A DNA stretch of 64,000 bases from CAYGFH01 sp964430295 (GCA_964430295.1 CAYSEV010000002.1:25429-89428), one strand, 5' to 3'. Counted from the first letter of the stretch, positions 27,120 through 35,950 are shown. Translations and numbers: made by a program. The notes: generated by a model from the letters alone, not told the origin.

Positions 27120-28111
27120 TGAAACCTCCGATTCTGACTATAGTTACTCCGGTATATAATGCCGCCAAAGATCTTCCGAGATTTTTTTCTTCATTGAAAG
27201 AACAAACCTTGAAACGGTCAGATTATGAAATACTAATCATTGATGGAGGATCAACTGATTCAACAATTGAGATTTCACGGAACGCCAGAGCTCGAATAAT
27301 TCACAATCCTAAAAAATTAGCAGAACCGGGTGTTTCATTGGGTATACAGAATGCAAAATCAGATCTGATTATGGTTTTGGCGGTGGATAATATTTTTAAG
27401 CAATCAAATGCCTTAGAAACAATGTTAACAATTCTTCAAAATCCAAATATATCTGCTGTTTTTCCGAAACATGAATCTGCACCTGATGATTCCATCTTTT
27501 CCAAGTACTTCAACACGTTTACAGACCCGTATACACATTTTGTGTATGGTTCAGCTTCAAACGGCAGAACATTTTCAAAGATCTATGCAACAAAAATACA
27601 CAATGAAACATATGATATTTTTGATTTTTCATCGTCAGATGTTTACCCACTCATTGCACTGGCACAGGGATTTTGCATCAAAAAAAAGGATTTACCAAAA
27701 CGGACAGATAGTGGAAATGATGATGTGCTGACAGTATATTCACTGTTGGATAAGGGGAAAAATATTGCGTTTGCACATAGTGTTTCACTGTTCCATTTTA
27801 CTATCCGGGATCTGGGAGATTTTATGAGAAAACAGAAACGGGCAGTAGAAAATGCGTTAGTTCGAAGAAACTCAGGTATCTACCAGCGGAAAAAATATTT
27901 GACACGATATCAAAAACTGAAACAGTTGCTTTTTGTTCCATACGCAATCACAATTGTTGCTCCGACGATTAACTCAATTTATAATGCGGTAGTAAGCGGT
28001 AATGTAATATGGTTATTTCATGTTCCTATATCGTTTTTATCCGCTTGTGCGATCGTTTTTACAGTAGTGGAACTAAACATACATAAATTTTTTTATGATA
28101 AAACTCATTAA
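27119..28111 (+). CDS. GT2 glycosyltransferase with C-terminal membrane helices
   Basis: A 330-residue protein with an N-terminal GT-A domain: VTPVYNAAKDLP, then IDGGSTDSTIEIS (41-53). At the usual DxD position it has LAVDNIF (D90-N91) without a second Asp. The C-terminal 60 residues hold two likely helices (PYAITIVAPTINSIYNAVV and a later one). The same architecture and several segments recur in the product at 35957, so the two are paralogues. The start overlaps the upstream stop by one base (TAATG). Confidence 0.78.
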   Translation: MKPPILTIVTPVYNAAKDLPRFFSSLKEQTLKRSDYEILIIDGGSTDSTIEISRNARARIIHNPKKLAEPGVSLGIQNAKSDLIMVLAVDNIFKQSNALETMLTILQNPNISAVFPKHESAPDDSIFSKYFNTFTDPYTHFVYGSASNGRTFSKIYATKIHNETYDIFDFSSSDVYPLIALAQGFCIKKKDLPKRTDSGNDDVLTVYSLLDKGKNIAFAHSVSLFHFTIRDLGDFMRKQKRAVENALVRRNSGIYQRKKYLTRYQKLKQLLFVPYAITIVAPTINSIYNAVVSGNVIWLFHVPISFLSACAIVFTVVELNIHKFFYDKTH

Positions 28112-29270
28112 ATCAACGTTCTTAGATGAAAAAAAGACTAAAAAAGCATTATGTGCTTTTATTACGAAGGCGGATACCCTTAGTATTGGAAAGGAATGCA
28201 GGCTTTTTGAACATAATTTTGCTTCATGGCAAGAATCGAAGCACTGTATTTTTTTAAACAGTGGAAGTAGTGCAAATCTTGCCGTTATACAGGCATTGTT
28301 GAACTTAGGGAGAATTCAAAAAGGCGACAATATAGGGTTTTCGGCACTTACATGGTCCACAAACGTAATGCCATTAATCCAATTAGGGTTAAACCCGATT
28401 CCCATAGATTGTGAACTCGATACGCTAAATGTGTCTTCCAGAACACTTACCACTGTGCTTAAGAAAACAAATATAAAAATGCTTTTTTTGACCAATTTGC
28501 TTGGGTTTTGTGATGATATAGATGAGATAGCACGTATTTGCGATGAGGAGAAAATTCTTTTAGTTGAAGATAACTGTGAATCTTTAGGTACAGTCTATAA
28601 AGGTAAAAAACTGGGAAATTACGGATTAGCAAGTACGTTTTCGTTTTATGTGGGACATCATATGTCTACAATTGAAGGCGGAGCAATCTGCACAAATGAC
28701 ACAGAATTGGAAACAATGATCCAATTGGTTCGTGCTCATGGTTGGGATCGTAACCTTACCGAAGATAAACAGCTTTCCATACGCACAAAACACCATGTTA
28801 ATGAAACATTCTATTCCAGATATACATTTTATGATTTGGGATACAATCTTCGAACAATGGAAATACAGGGATTTATCGGTAACACTCAGATTAAATATCT
28901 GCCCATTATTATAGAAAAGAGGCAGGATAATTTCATGACGTTAGCCCGGCAGATTTATAAGAAAACCGATCTGTATTATCCGCTGCGATATACCCACATT
29001 GACACAGTTTCCAATTTTGCAGTTCCGATTATTTGCAGATCACAAAAAATTCGAGATGAACTGGTCAAGAAATGTGATGGTTTAGTTGAAATCCGGCCTA
29101 TTGTAGGTGGAGATATGACCAAGCAGCCATTCTATAGTAAATATATACAATCAAAAAAAGCTCCCTCAACCGTGAATGCCCATATAGCACATGAGCAGGG
29201 ACTCTATTTTGGAAATAATCCTGAATTAACCAAAAAAGATTTGCGCACACTCCTTTCTATCTTTTCATGA
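28095..29270 (+). CDS. DegT-fold PLP sugar 3-dehydratase, ColD-like (His replaces Lys)
   Basis: A 391-residue PLP-dependent protein of the sugar aminotransferase fold. NSGSSANLAVIQALL binds PLP phosphate and VEDNCESLG has the expected Asp (D159). At the position of the Schiff-base lysine it reads FYVGHHMSTIEGG, with His188 aligned to Lys191 of the 24508 product. His here defines the C3-deoxygenating members, GDP-4-keto-6-deoxymannose 3-dehydratase (ColD) and CDP-sugar dehydrase E1. The four-Cys iron-sulfur pattern of E1 is not seen, so ColD is the better match. It is predicted to make a 3,6-dideoxysugar precursor. Confidence 0.75.
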   Translation: MIKLIKSTFLDEKKTKKALCAFITKADTLSIGKECRLFEHNFASWQESKHCIFLNSGSSANLAVIQALLNLGRIQKGDNIGFSALTWSTNVMPLIQLGLNPIPIDCELDTLNVSSRTLTTVLKKTNIKMLFLTNLLGFCDDIDEIARICDEEKILLVEDNCESLGTVYKGKKLGNYGLASTFSFYVGHHMSTIEGGAICTNDTELETMIQLVRAHGWDRNLTEDKQLSIRTKHHVNETFYSRYTFYDLGYNLRTMEIQGFIGNTQIKYLPIIIEKRQDNFMTLARQIYKKTDLYYPLRYTHIDTVSNFAVPIICRSQKIRDELVKKCDGLVEIRPIVGGDMTKQPFYSKYIQSKKAPSTVNAHIAHEQGLYFGNNPELTKKDLRTLLSIFS

Positions 29271-29283
29271 TAGAAACGTATTT

Positions 29284-30330
29284 ATGAAAGATTCTTTGGT
29301 TTCAATTATCATAGTAAATTGGAACGGTCTGCGCTGGCTTCCTGAGTGTTTTTCATCTTTATACGCACAAGAGTATAAGAATTTTGAAATTATATTCGTT
29401 GATAACGCTTCCCACGACGAATCTGTAGTGTGGGTAAAAAAACATTTTCCTAAAACAAGAATAATTATAAACAGTCAAAATCTTGGGTTTGCAGAGGCCA
29501 ATAATGTAGGATACAGAGAATCCAGGGGTGAATATGTGCTTTTTCTCAATAATGACACTCGGGTGACAAAAACGTTTCTTAAAGAATTATTAGCCAAATT
29601 CAAAGATCTCACAATTGGCGGTGCTCAAAGTAAAATTTTGCTTATGGATCATCCTGATACGCATGACAGTGTCGGCGCCTATATGACACCTACCGGATTT
29701 TTATATCATTTGGGTTTTGGGAAAAAAGATTCCCCTGTATATGACAAAGATATTGAGCTCTATACCGCAAAGGGTGCGTGTATGATCTTTAGAAGCAGTG
29801 TCCTAAAAAAGATCGAATATAATGGTTGGGTGCTGGATCCTGCTTATTTTGCATATTTTGAAGAATCTGATATGTGCCATAGAGTTTGGTTATCAGGATC
29901 GAGGATAGTGTATGCGCATAAATCCGTGATTTACCATAAAATGGGTGCTACAAGTAGTAGCATGAATAATGCCTTTATTCAGTATCATTCATTTAAAAAT
30001 AGAATAAATTCATATCTTAAAAATATGGAAATGAAATGGTTAATACTGTATATCCCTATTCACATTCTTTTGGTGTTATGTTTTGCGGTATTTTCACTTT
30101 TTCAAAAAAAATGGCAGTTGGGTATGGCAATTTTTAAGGCAATATGGTGGAATATTCGCACACTTCCAAGAACAGTTTGTCTGAGAACATATATACAAAA
30201 TAACATCCGTATTATTTCAGATGATACACTGCGACCAAAAATATTTAGGTCACCGGGGTTTGACTATTATAGACATCTGATTTCAGGAACTCTGGTTGAA
30301 TATAAAGAAAATCCTGATATGATAGTCTGA
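29284..30330 (+). CDS. GT2 glycosyltransferase, rhamnosyltransferase-like
   Basis: A 348-residue GT2 enzyme of the WbbL/RfbN type. IIVNWNGLRWLPECFSSL is at the N terminus, FVDNASHDES at 38-47, NLGFAEANNVGY at 66-77 and the metal site FLNNDT at 87-92. YFEESDMCHRVWLSG near 200 provides the E/D catalytic base region. One helix (about 255-275) near the C terminus could anchor it to the membrane. This branch often transfers rhamnose or related deoxy sugars. A link to the dideoxysugar pathway next door is only positional. Confidence 0.83.
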   Translation: MKDSLVSIIIVNWNGLRWLPECFSSLYAQEYKNFEIIFVDNASHDESVVWVKKHFPKTRIIINSQNLGFAEANNVGYRESRGEYVLFLNNDTRVTKTFLKELLAKFKDLTIGGAQSKILLMDHPDTHDSVGAYMTPTGFLYHLGFGKKDSPVYDKDIELYTAKGACMIFRSSVLKKIEYNGWVLDPAYFAYFEESDMCHRVWLSGSRIVYAHKSVIYHKMGATSSSMNNAFIQYHSFKNRINSYLKNMEMKWLILYIPIHILLVLCFAVFSLFQKKWQLGMAIFKAIWWNIRTLPRTVCLRTYIQNNIRIISDDTLRPKIFRSPGFDYYRHLISGTLVEYKENPDMIV

Positions 30331-30331
30331 T

Positions 30332-31114
30332 ATGAAATCCTCGGATCTGTCTATATTATTTATTTCATGCGATAAATATAGTGATTTATGGAAGCCATTA
30401 TTTCAATGTGTGGATGAACAGTGGCCAGATTGTCCGTACCCCATGTATCTAGGAAGTAACACTAAGAAATTTATTCACAAAAAACTCAAAACAGTATTAA
30501 GTGGTCCAGATAGTGATTGGTCTTCGAGTCTTAAACGACAGTTATCTCAATTATCATCGACGTATGTATTTCTGTGGCTCGACGATATGTTTCCGATAGA
30601 AAAAATAGATACACAACAATTTACTGAGATAGTCGAGTTCATGAAAAAAACATCAGCCAGGCATATACACATGGTTCCAAACCCTTCACCGGATAGGACC
30701 GTTGAGCAGGGAACATATGGTATGTACGAAAAAGGTGCGCCATATAGGGCTACAGCGCTTGGTTTTTGGAATGTAGAATATTTGAAGTCAATCCTGATAG
30801 ATGGTGAAAACCCCTGGAATTTTGAAATATTAGGGTCGTATAGGACGAGATATAGTGACGGTTTTTATTGTCTAATGAAACCATTATTTAACAGGTTGCA
30901 TGTGGTGGAAAAAGGGAAAATTTTTTCTGAGGCTGCTGATTATTGTCGTACTCATTCAATACCGCTTGACATACAGAGCCGTAAAATTCTTCAAAGTGGT
31001 AATTTTGTTAAAAGCGAATTGCAGAAATTATATTTTAATACCATTATAAAAATACCATGGAAATACAGAGTAAGAGCCATGAATACGCTTAGAAAACTGT
31101 TTATCAGCTACTAA
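30332..31114 (+). CDS. Uncharacterised protein, possible GT-A-like transferase
   Basis: A 260-residue soluble protein whose family I do not recognise. The N terminus (SILFISCDKYSDLWKPLFQC) looks like a nucleotide-binding beta-strand-loop, and FLWLDDMFPIEKID (about 82-95) resembles an acidic DxD-like site. HMVPNPSPDRTVEQ and a C-terminal basic helix pair follow. The layout is compatible with a divergent GT-A glycosyltransferase, and it lies between a GT2 and a sugar-nucleotide reductase gene with one-base spacers. Function is not assigned. Confidence 0.6.
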   Translation: MKSSDLSILFISCDKYSDLWKPLFQCVDEQWPDCPYPMYLGSNTKKFIHKKLKTVLSGPDSDWSSSLKRQLSQLSSTYVFLWLDDMFPIEKIDTQQFTEIVEFMKKTSARHIHMVPNPSPDRTVEQGTYGMYEKGAPYRATALGFWNVEYLKSILIDGENPWNFEILGSYRTRYSDGFYCLMKPLFNRLHVVEKGKIFSEAADYCRTHSIPLDIQSRKILQSGNFVKSELQKLYFNTIIKIPWKYRVRAMNTLRKLFISY

Positions 31115-31115
31115 A

Positions 31116-32099
31116 ATGGATACAGATATATTTTGGAAACATAAAAAAGTACTGGTGACTGGAGGAACCGGTTTTATCGGTAGTCATCTGGTGGAAAAAC
31201 TACTGGATGCAGGAGCTCAAGTTCGCGTGCTTGACAGGATGTCATCCGGAAAAATTCGTCACATTGGATATTTAGAAAATTCAGTAGAGTTTATAAAGGG
31301 GGATTGTTCGAACTCCGATGATGCAGTGCGAGCATGTAAAGGTATTGATGTTGTTATGAATCTTGCCGCTAAAGTAGGCGGTATTGAATATAACATGTCT
31401 CACCAGGCAGATATGTTGGCGGAAAATATGGCAATCTCATCAACCATGATCGCATCTGCGCAGAAAGCGGGAGTGGATCGATATTTAGTAGTATCGTCCG
31501 CTTGTGTGTACCCGCATGACGCAAAGATTCCAACACCTGAATCCGAAGGAATGCGCAGTGAGCCTGAACCTACAAATAGCGGGTACGGCTGGGCAAAAAG
31601 ATTTAGTGAAATCGAGGGTCAGCTGTATTCAAAGCAATATGGCATGAAGGTTGCGATAGCCAGACCTTATAACGCCTATGGGCCGAGAGATGATTTTAAT
31701 CCTGCCACATCACATGTGATTCCTGCATTAATACGAAGGGTTATGAGTAACGAAGACCCGGTCATAGTGTGGGGAAGCGGAAAACAATCACGGGCATTTC
31801 TTTATGTGGAAGACTTTGCAAAAGGTCTTATGCTGATGATAGAAAAATATACAAATGCGGACCCGGTAAATATTGGATCAGATGAAGAGGTGACAATAAA
31901 AGATTTGATTGAGATGATAGTAAGCTTATCCGGTAAGAAAAAAACAATTATGTATGACACATCGAAACCTGATGGAAGTCCCAGAAGAAATAGTGATAAT
32001 ACAAAAGCACAGGTATGTACAGGATTTTCAGCTTCGACACCTCTGAGGGTGGGGTTACAAAAAACCATTGAATGGTATAACGCTTCGTTTCATATATAA
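31116..32099 (+). CDS. NAD(P)-dependent sugar epimerase/reductase, GDP-fucose-synthase-like
   Basis: A 327-residue extended short-chain dehydrogenase. VTGGTGFIGSHL (14-25) binds NAD(P), NLAAKVGGIEYN (82-93) and SSACVYPHDA (127-136) are typical of GDP-L-fucose synthase (Fcl/WcaG), and the catalytic pair is Y157-xxx-K161. Fcl-type enzymes epimerise and reduce GDP-4-keto-6-deoxymannose; the relative ColC does the same on the 3-deoxy product of ColD. With the ColD-like gene at 28095 and a GDP-mannose-forming enzyme at 59733, a GDP-colitose-type pathway is plausible. A GDP-mannose 4,6-dehydratase is not in the window. Confidence 0.8.
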   Translation: MDTDIFWKHKKVLVTGGTGFIGSHLVEKLLDAGAQVRVLDRMSSGKIRHIGYLENSVEFIKGDCSNSDDAVRACKGIDVVMNLAAKVGGIEYNMSHQADMLAENMAISSTMIASAQKAGVDRYLVVSSACVYPHDAKIPTPESEGMRSEPEPTNSGYGWAKRFSEIEGQLYSKQYGMKVAIARPYNAYGPRDDFNPATSHVIPALIRRVMSNEDPVIVWGSGKQSRAFLYVEDFAKGLMLMIEKYTNADPVNIGSDEEVTIKDLIEMIVSLSGKKKTIMYDTSKPDGSPRRNSDNTKAQVCTGFSASTPLRVGLQKTIEWYNASFHI

Positions 32100-32108
32100 A
32101 TATATACT

Positions 32109-33188
32109 GTGGTAAAAAAAATAACGCATCACTCTGTAGATTTTTCTGTAGTAATTCCCACATATAATCGAAGTGAGTTTTTGAAATCAGCAATCTTATC
32201 TGTATTGCGGCAACGGGGAGTAAAGTTGGAAATTGTCATATGTGATGACGCCTCTACTGACGAAACCGGAACAATAGTTCGATCATTTAAAGATGGAAGA
32301 ATTAAGTATTATAGAAATTCTACGCGCCGCGGGACGTCGATGAATTTTCTAAACTGTTTTAAATATGCAAGAGGAAACTATATTTTTAATTTGGGAGACG
32401 ATGATCTGATATTGGATGATACTACACTTCTGCGAGTGCTGAGGACAATGAAACAAACCGGATCGGGTATGGGTAAAATTGGGACGATTACATATGAACG
32501 TTCTGTTTTTTATCCGTATCAGGTATCCGCTTTAAGCGAAAAACCGTTTCAAGTATCTCCTAAATCCAAACAAAATATTTTGATAGATACTATTCCTTTC
32601 GGATTGGGCTTTTATTCAGGGCTAATATTCAACAACAAATTGGTAAACAAATCATATCTTATTATGGATCATGTTTGTTTCCCTGATCATATGTGTCATT
32701 CTTACCATAAGATTGCATATGATCTCATTCTTAAAAGGGGGATTATTTATATTCCAAATGAATTTATACTTTCTCATTTGAGTGTGGATTTAATCCCGCG
32801 ATATTTTAATATAGAAAAGCATGGACGTATATATTGGGAAGATCCTATAAATGAAGCAAAATCATTTTTGTCAGATAAAGATTTTGCCTCATATGCTCGT
32901 GCATATACCAGATCTCAACTTGTGATGCTTCCAAATATAAAATATTTTACATCGTATGCTGTTTATGTTCGCACACTTAAAAAAATAATTCAGAATGATC
33001 TGACTCTTATATACTATCCGTATTTTATTATTTGGGCGATCGCAGGCCTTTTGCCAAAAACGATGATAGGATTTATGAGAAAAATAAAAAACCGGATGTC
33101 GATGTATTCAACCAAGAGGCAATTAGAGAATATTCACTATGGTGAGAAAATCAGAAAACTACTCACTGCTATTTCTAAAGATAGCTGA
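32109..33188 (+). CDS. GT2 glycosyltransferase (GTG start)
   Basis: A 359-residue GT2 enzyme. VVIPTYNRSEFLKSAILSVL, CDDASTDETG (about 48-57), RRGTSMNFLNCFKYARGNYI and the metal site LGDDDLILDD (about 97-106) define the GT-A domain. The C-terminal part contains an aromatic-rich hydrophobic segment near residues 295-320 that may touch the membrane. The only reasonable start is the GTG at 32109, since the next in-frame ATG lies inside the GT-A domain. It ends one base before the convergent methyltransferase gene. Confidence 0.82.
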   Translation: MVKKITHHSVDFSVVIPTYNRSEFLKSAILSVLRQRGVKLEIVICDDASTDETGTIVRSFKDGRIKYYRNSTRRGTSMNFLNCFKYARGNYIFNLGDDDLILDDTTLLRVLRTMKQTGSGMGKIGTITYERSVFYPYQVSALSEKPFQVSPKSKQNILIDTIPFGLGFYSGLIFNNKLVNKSYLIMDHVCFPDHMCHSYHKIAYDLILKRGIIYIPNEFILSHLSVDLIPRYFNIEKHGRIYWEDPINEAKSFLSDKDFASYARAYTRSQLVMLPNIKYFTSYAVYVRTLKKIIQNDLTLIYYPYFIIWAIAGLLPKTMIGFMRKIKNRMSMYSTKRQLENIHYGEKIRKLLTAISKDS

Positions 33189-33189
33189 A

Positions 33190-33915
33190 TTAATGTTTCA
33201 GCATTTTATCTATTCCTGAAAAGTCAATCAGATTTAGTATCTGTTCTCTATTCTTAACAAAATAATTCCAATCTAAGCTATTGTAATGAACTTTTTTTAG
33301 TATTTTCTTCTGTTTTCTTTTTTGAAGTACCGAGCAACAAAATCCTTTTACTGTAAAAACTCTTATATCCTGCCTATTCATTCGTATATTTGCCACAGAT
33401 TTCCAGACGTCACCGTTGTATGCTTTTCCTACCAGTGATGTTGTATGTGAAGCGTTATGAGGGTAGGAAATACTTTTAAGATATGATAGTGTCTGCTCGA
33501 TATCAATCTCACAGGCTTCCTTGGTTGGTGGATCTGTGTCATGAAGGACTATATATCCACCTTTCTTTAATATCTTGAAAGCCTCATCAATTTCGTTATC
33601 AACGATTAGTGATAGATGTGCCGCATCTATGAATATGACATCATAAGATTTATGAAAAAAAAGTTTATTTAGGGCAAAAAACATTTGAGATGTCATCCTG
33701 TATGTAACATCATATGTTCCATATGGATCAACACCATCTTTCATGGGACTGTTGATTTTTTTATATGTTCTTCCCTGATCAACCCCGATTTCCAAGTAAG
33801 AGGTTGGTTTATGGAAGGTAGAAAGAAGATGATTACAAAGTATTGCCTGTTCTGTTACATATTGATCTGTCAAAAAATAGTATTTTTCTTTTATTAATTT
33901 AAAAATATTGTTCAT
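33190..33915 (-). CDS. Class I SAM-dependent methyltransferase (Methyltransf_24-like)
   Basis: A 241-residue cytoplasmic protein and the only minus-strand gene between 8967 and the right edge. LEIGVDQGRT (41-50) is the SAM-binding motif I, VIFIDAAHLS (93-102) is motif II/post-I, and GGYIVLHDTDPP (119-130) follows a beta strand as in cephalosporin-hydroxylase-like and Methyltransf_24 enzymes. The HDTDPP segment often marks metal-assisted sugar O-methyltransferases. It has its own promoter candidate on the minus strand. Its 3' end meets the 32109 gene with a one-base gap, leaving no room for a terminator. Confidence 0.8.
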   Translation of the reverse strand: MNNIFKLIKEKYYFLTDQYVTEQAILCNHLLSTFHKPTSYLEIGVDQGRTYKKINSPMKDGVDPYGTYDVTYRMTSQMFFALNKLFFHKSYDVIFIDAAHLSLIVDNEIDEAFKILKKGGYIVLHDTDPPTKEACEIDIEQTLSYLKSISYPHNASHTTSLVGKAYNGDVWKSVANIRMNRQDIRVFTVKGFCCSVLQKRKQKKILKKVHYNSLDWNYFVKNREQILNLIDFSGIDKMLKH

Positions 33916-33924
33916 AATTTATAC

Positions 33925-33953
33925 AGGATAGTTGATATGTTATGTCATTTCAA
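33925..33953 (-). promoter_or_regulatory. Promoter candidate for the inverted methyltransferase gene
   Basis: Reading the minus strand, TTGAAA (33953-33948) is a five-of-six -35 box separated by 17 bases from TATCCT (33930-33925). The predicted start of transcription is about three bases before the ATG at 33915. Called by eye. Confidence 0.5.
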
Positions 33954-33975
33954 TATCTTTCGTGTTGGTCGCATC

Positions 33976-34004
33976 TTGTGAACAGCATAAAAGATGAGTA
34001 TTAT
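33976..34004 (+). promoter_or_regulatory. Promoter candidate for the 34019 operon
   Basis: TTGTGA (33976-33981) and TATTAT (33999-34004) are separated by exactly 17 bases. Transcription would start near 34011, giving a leader of about eight bases. This lies in the 103-base divergent gap and probably drives the second large plus-strand block. Confidence 0.5.
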
Positions 34005-34018
34005 TAACCGGCTATTAT

Positions 34019-35146
34019 ATGAAACAAAGAATAATATATTTATTTATCGGAACGACCGCTGAACTTATTAAACTTGTTCCTGTTATCCGCGAATTCAAAA
34101 AACGTAAGATAACATTTACTATTATAGCCACCGGCCAAAATGATATAAGGTTCGAAGAATATGCCCGGATAATCAAGGGAGTAAGGATTTTGAAAGCCGT
34201 TACTCCAAAAAGTAAGGATTCATCTGTGTGGTCGTTCTTTATATGGGCTGTTCGCACATTTTTTTCTCTTCTTCTGGGAATGAGGTCTAACTTCAAAGGC
34301 CTAAATAAATCTAATTCCTACTTTATCATTCACGGTGATACAGTGTCCTCACTGATGGGATCACTTGTGGCATCATTGTATGGATTAAAACTTGTACATA
34401 TAGAATCAGGATTACGCTCATTTCATTTTTTTGAACCGTTTCCTGAAGAGATATCTCGGTATATTGTCTCACGACTGGCAGATATACATTTTTGCCCAAA
34501 TGAATGGAGTGTCAAAAATCTTTCCTCGTATAAGGGAGATAAAGTAAATACCCACCAAAATACGCTGATTGAGGCTTTTTACAATGCAATGGAACAAAAA
34601 ATTAAAAATAATCAGATACATAAACTCATTCGAAAAAAACGAAAATATTTTGTCATGGTTATACACCGTCAGGAACATGTTTCTTTCGGATCGAAATCAA
34701 TGTATCCGATCCTCAGTCACATTTTTGCGCAAATTCCGGAAAATTTAGATTGTATTTTTTTGCTGCATGATCAGTCCAGAAATTTTATTAATATGTTTCA
34801 AATGATAATTCCTAAAGAAAAGATTAAGCGAATTATACGGATTGGAAGGCTTCCGTATACAGATTTTATGCATCTGTTACACAAATCGGAGTTTATGATT
34901 ACTGATGGGGGAAGTAATCAAGAGGAAATGTATTACATGGGCAAACCGTGTCTGCTGATCCGGAAATATACAGAGAGAATCGAAGGTCTAAAAGAAAACG
35001 TTATTTTAAGCAAGAACTCCAAAGAAATTACTTCGTCATTTATATCAAATTATAAATTTTTTGTGCGAAAACCTATTAGGATTAAAAAAGCTCCATCAAA
35101 AATTATAGTGGATTACCTATTATCATATGACGAAATATCAGGGTAA
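34019..35146 (+). CDS. UDP-N-acetylglucosamine 2-epimerase family protein
   Basis: A 375-residue GT-B-fold enzyme of the WecB/WbpI family. Conserved catalytic and binding features are IIHGDTVSS (D107), HIESGLRSF (E129), PFPEEISRYI (E143, E144), H216 in VIHRQEH, and TDGGSNQEE at 295-303. The usual N-terminal GTRPE is GTTAE here (11-15). It should epimerise C2 of a UDP-HexNAc or hydrolyse it. If it acts on the product of the 24508-27119 cassette it would be a WbpI equivalent making the ManNAc3NAcA isomer. It overlaps the next gene by 20 bases. Confidence 0.82.
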   Translation: MKQRIIYLFIGTTAELIKLVPVIREFKKRKITFTIIATGQNDIRFEEYARIIKGVRILKAVTPKSKDSSVWSFFIWAVRTFFSLLLGMRSNFKGLNKSNSYFIIHGDTVSSLMGSLVASLYGLKLVHIESGLRSFHFFEPFPEEISRYIVSRLADIHFCPNEWSVKNLSSYKGDKVNTHQNTLIEAFYNAMEQKIKNNQIHKLIRKKRKYFVMVIHRQEHVSFGSKSMYPILSHIFAQIPENLDCIFLLHDQSRNFINMFQMIIPKEKIKRIIRIGRLPYTDFMHLLHKSEFMITDGGSNQEEMYYMGKPCLLIRKYTERIEGLKENVILSKNSKEITSSFISNYKFFVRKPIRIKKAPSKIIVDYLLSYDEISG

Positions 35147-35858
35147 ATATTCTCTTTTAGACTGGGACAGTAAACTGTTCGGATATTCTGTAGCTAAAAT
35201 ACCGGAGACCATATCTGGCGCAGATGTATATGAAGTCATAGAATATCTAAGGAAAAAGCGGGTAAAACTAATCTATATCATAGGAAATCCATCAGATAAA
35301 GGGCGTAATGCTGTAATTGCAAAGCTTGGAGGAAAACTGGTTGATATAAAACGGGTTTATTCCAGAAATATAGATATGTTTGAAGGTGAGAAATCGGATT
35401 TTCCTCAGATTTCTCCATATACGGATACGAAGGTGAATATCACGTTGCGCAAACTAGCATATCAAAGTGGAATCCACTCGAGATTTTTTATAGACACCAA
35501 ATTTACGCATAACGAATACCGTAAATTGTACACAAAATGGATCGAAAAAGCAGTGCTCGGAATTAATGCATTTGAGGTGCTTGTATACAGAGATGAAGAG
35601 GGTGTAATAGGCGGATTTATAACTTTGGAGAAGGAAGGGACATCAGGAAAAGTCGGATTATTGGCTGTAGATCATACACTACGTCGTAAAAAAATTGGAT
35701 CAAAACTCCTTATGCGTTCATTTGATTCCTTTAGATCACACGGACTTAAACGTATGAGTATTACGACCCAAAAATCGAACGACCCTGCATGCCGACTCTA
35801 TGAAAAACACGGTTTTCATATCGTGTCTGAACAATATATATATCATCTCTGGCTATAA
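35127..35858 (+). CDS. GNAT acetyltransferase, WecD-like
   Basis: A 243-residue protein. The N-terminal region with LDWDSKLFGYSVAKI (11-25) is typical of WecD/RffC-type amino-sugar acetyltransferases. The C-terminal GNAT domain has VGLLAVDHTLRRKKIGSKLL, with the RRKKIGS acetyl-CoA pyrophosphate loop, and ACRLYEKHGFH near the end. It should N-acetylate a 4-amino-4,6-dideoxysugar nucleotide. No matching 4-aminotransferase other than the 24508 product is in the window. Its start lies 20 bases inside the epimerase gene. Confidence 0.78.
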   Translation: MTKYQGKYSLLDWDSKLFGYSVAKIPETISGADVYEVIEYLRKKRVKLIYIIGNPSDKGRNAVIAKLGGKLVDIKRVYSRNIDMFEGEKSDFPQISPYTDTKVNITLRKLAYQSGIHSRFFIDTKFTHNEYRKLYTKWIEKAVLGINAFEVLVYRDEEGVIGGFITLEKEGTSGKVGLLAVDHTLRRKKIGSKLLMRSFDSFRSHGLKRMSITTQKSNDPACRLYEKHGFHIVSEQYIYHLWL

Positions 35859-35944
35859 TGTACGTAAAATCATCGGATAACATCTGCAATTAGTGTAAAT
35901 AATTTCATCTATAATTGAGTCTGTTTATGCGTTATAGAAGCATA

Positions 35945-35950
35945 TATAAT
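35945..35950 (+). promoter_or_regulatory. Candidate -10 box, leaderless geometry
   Basis: TATAAT ends six bases before the ATG at 35957, so transcription would begin at the start codon itself. A second TATAAT at 35910-35915 lies further up in the same gap and would give a 35-base leader. No good -35 box is seen for either. Confidence 0.4.

Noticed and set aside
33180..33192. Terminator between the convergent genes ending at 33188 and 33190
   Set aside because: Only one base separates the stops and no hairpin with a T-tract is visible there.
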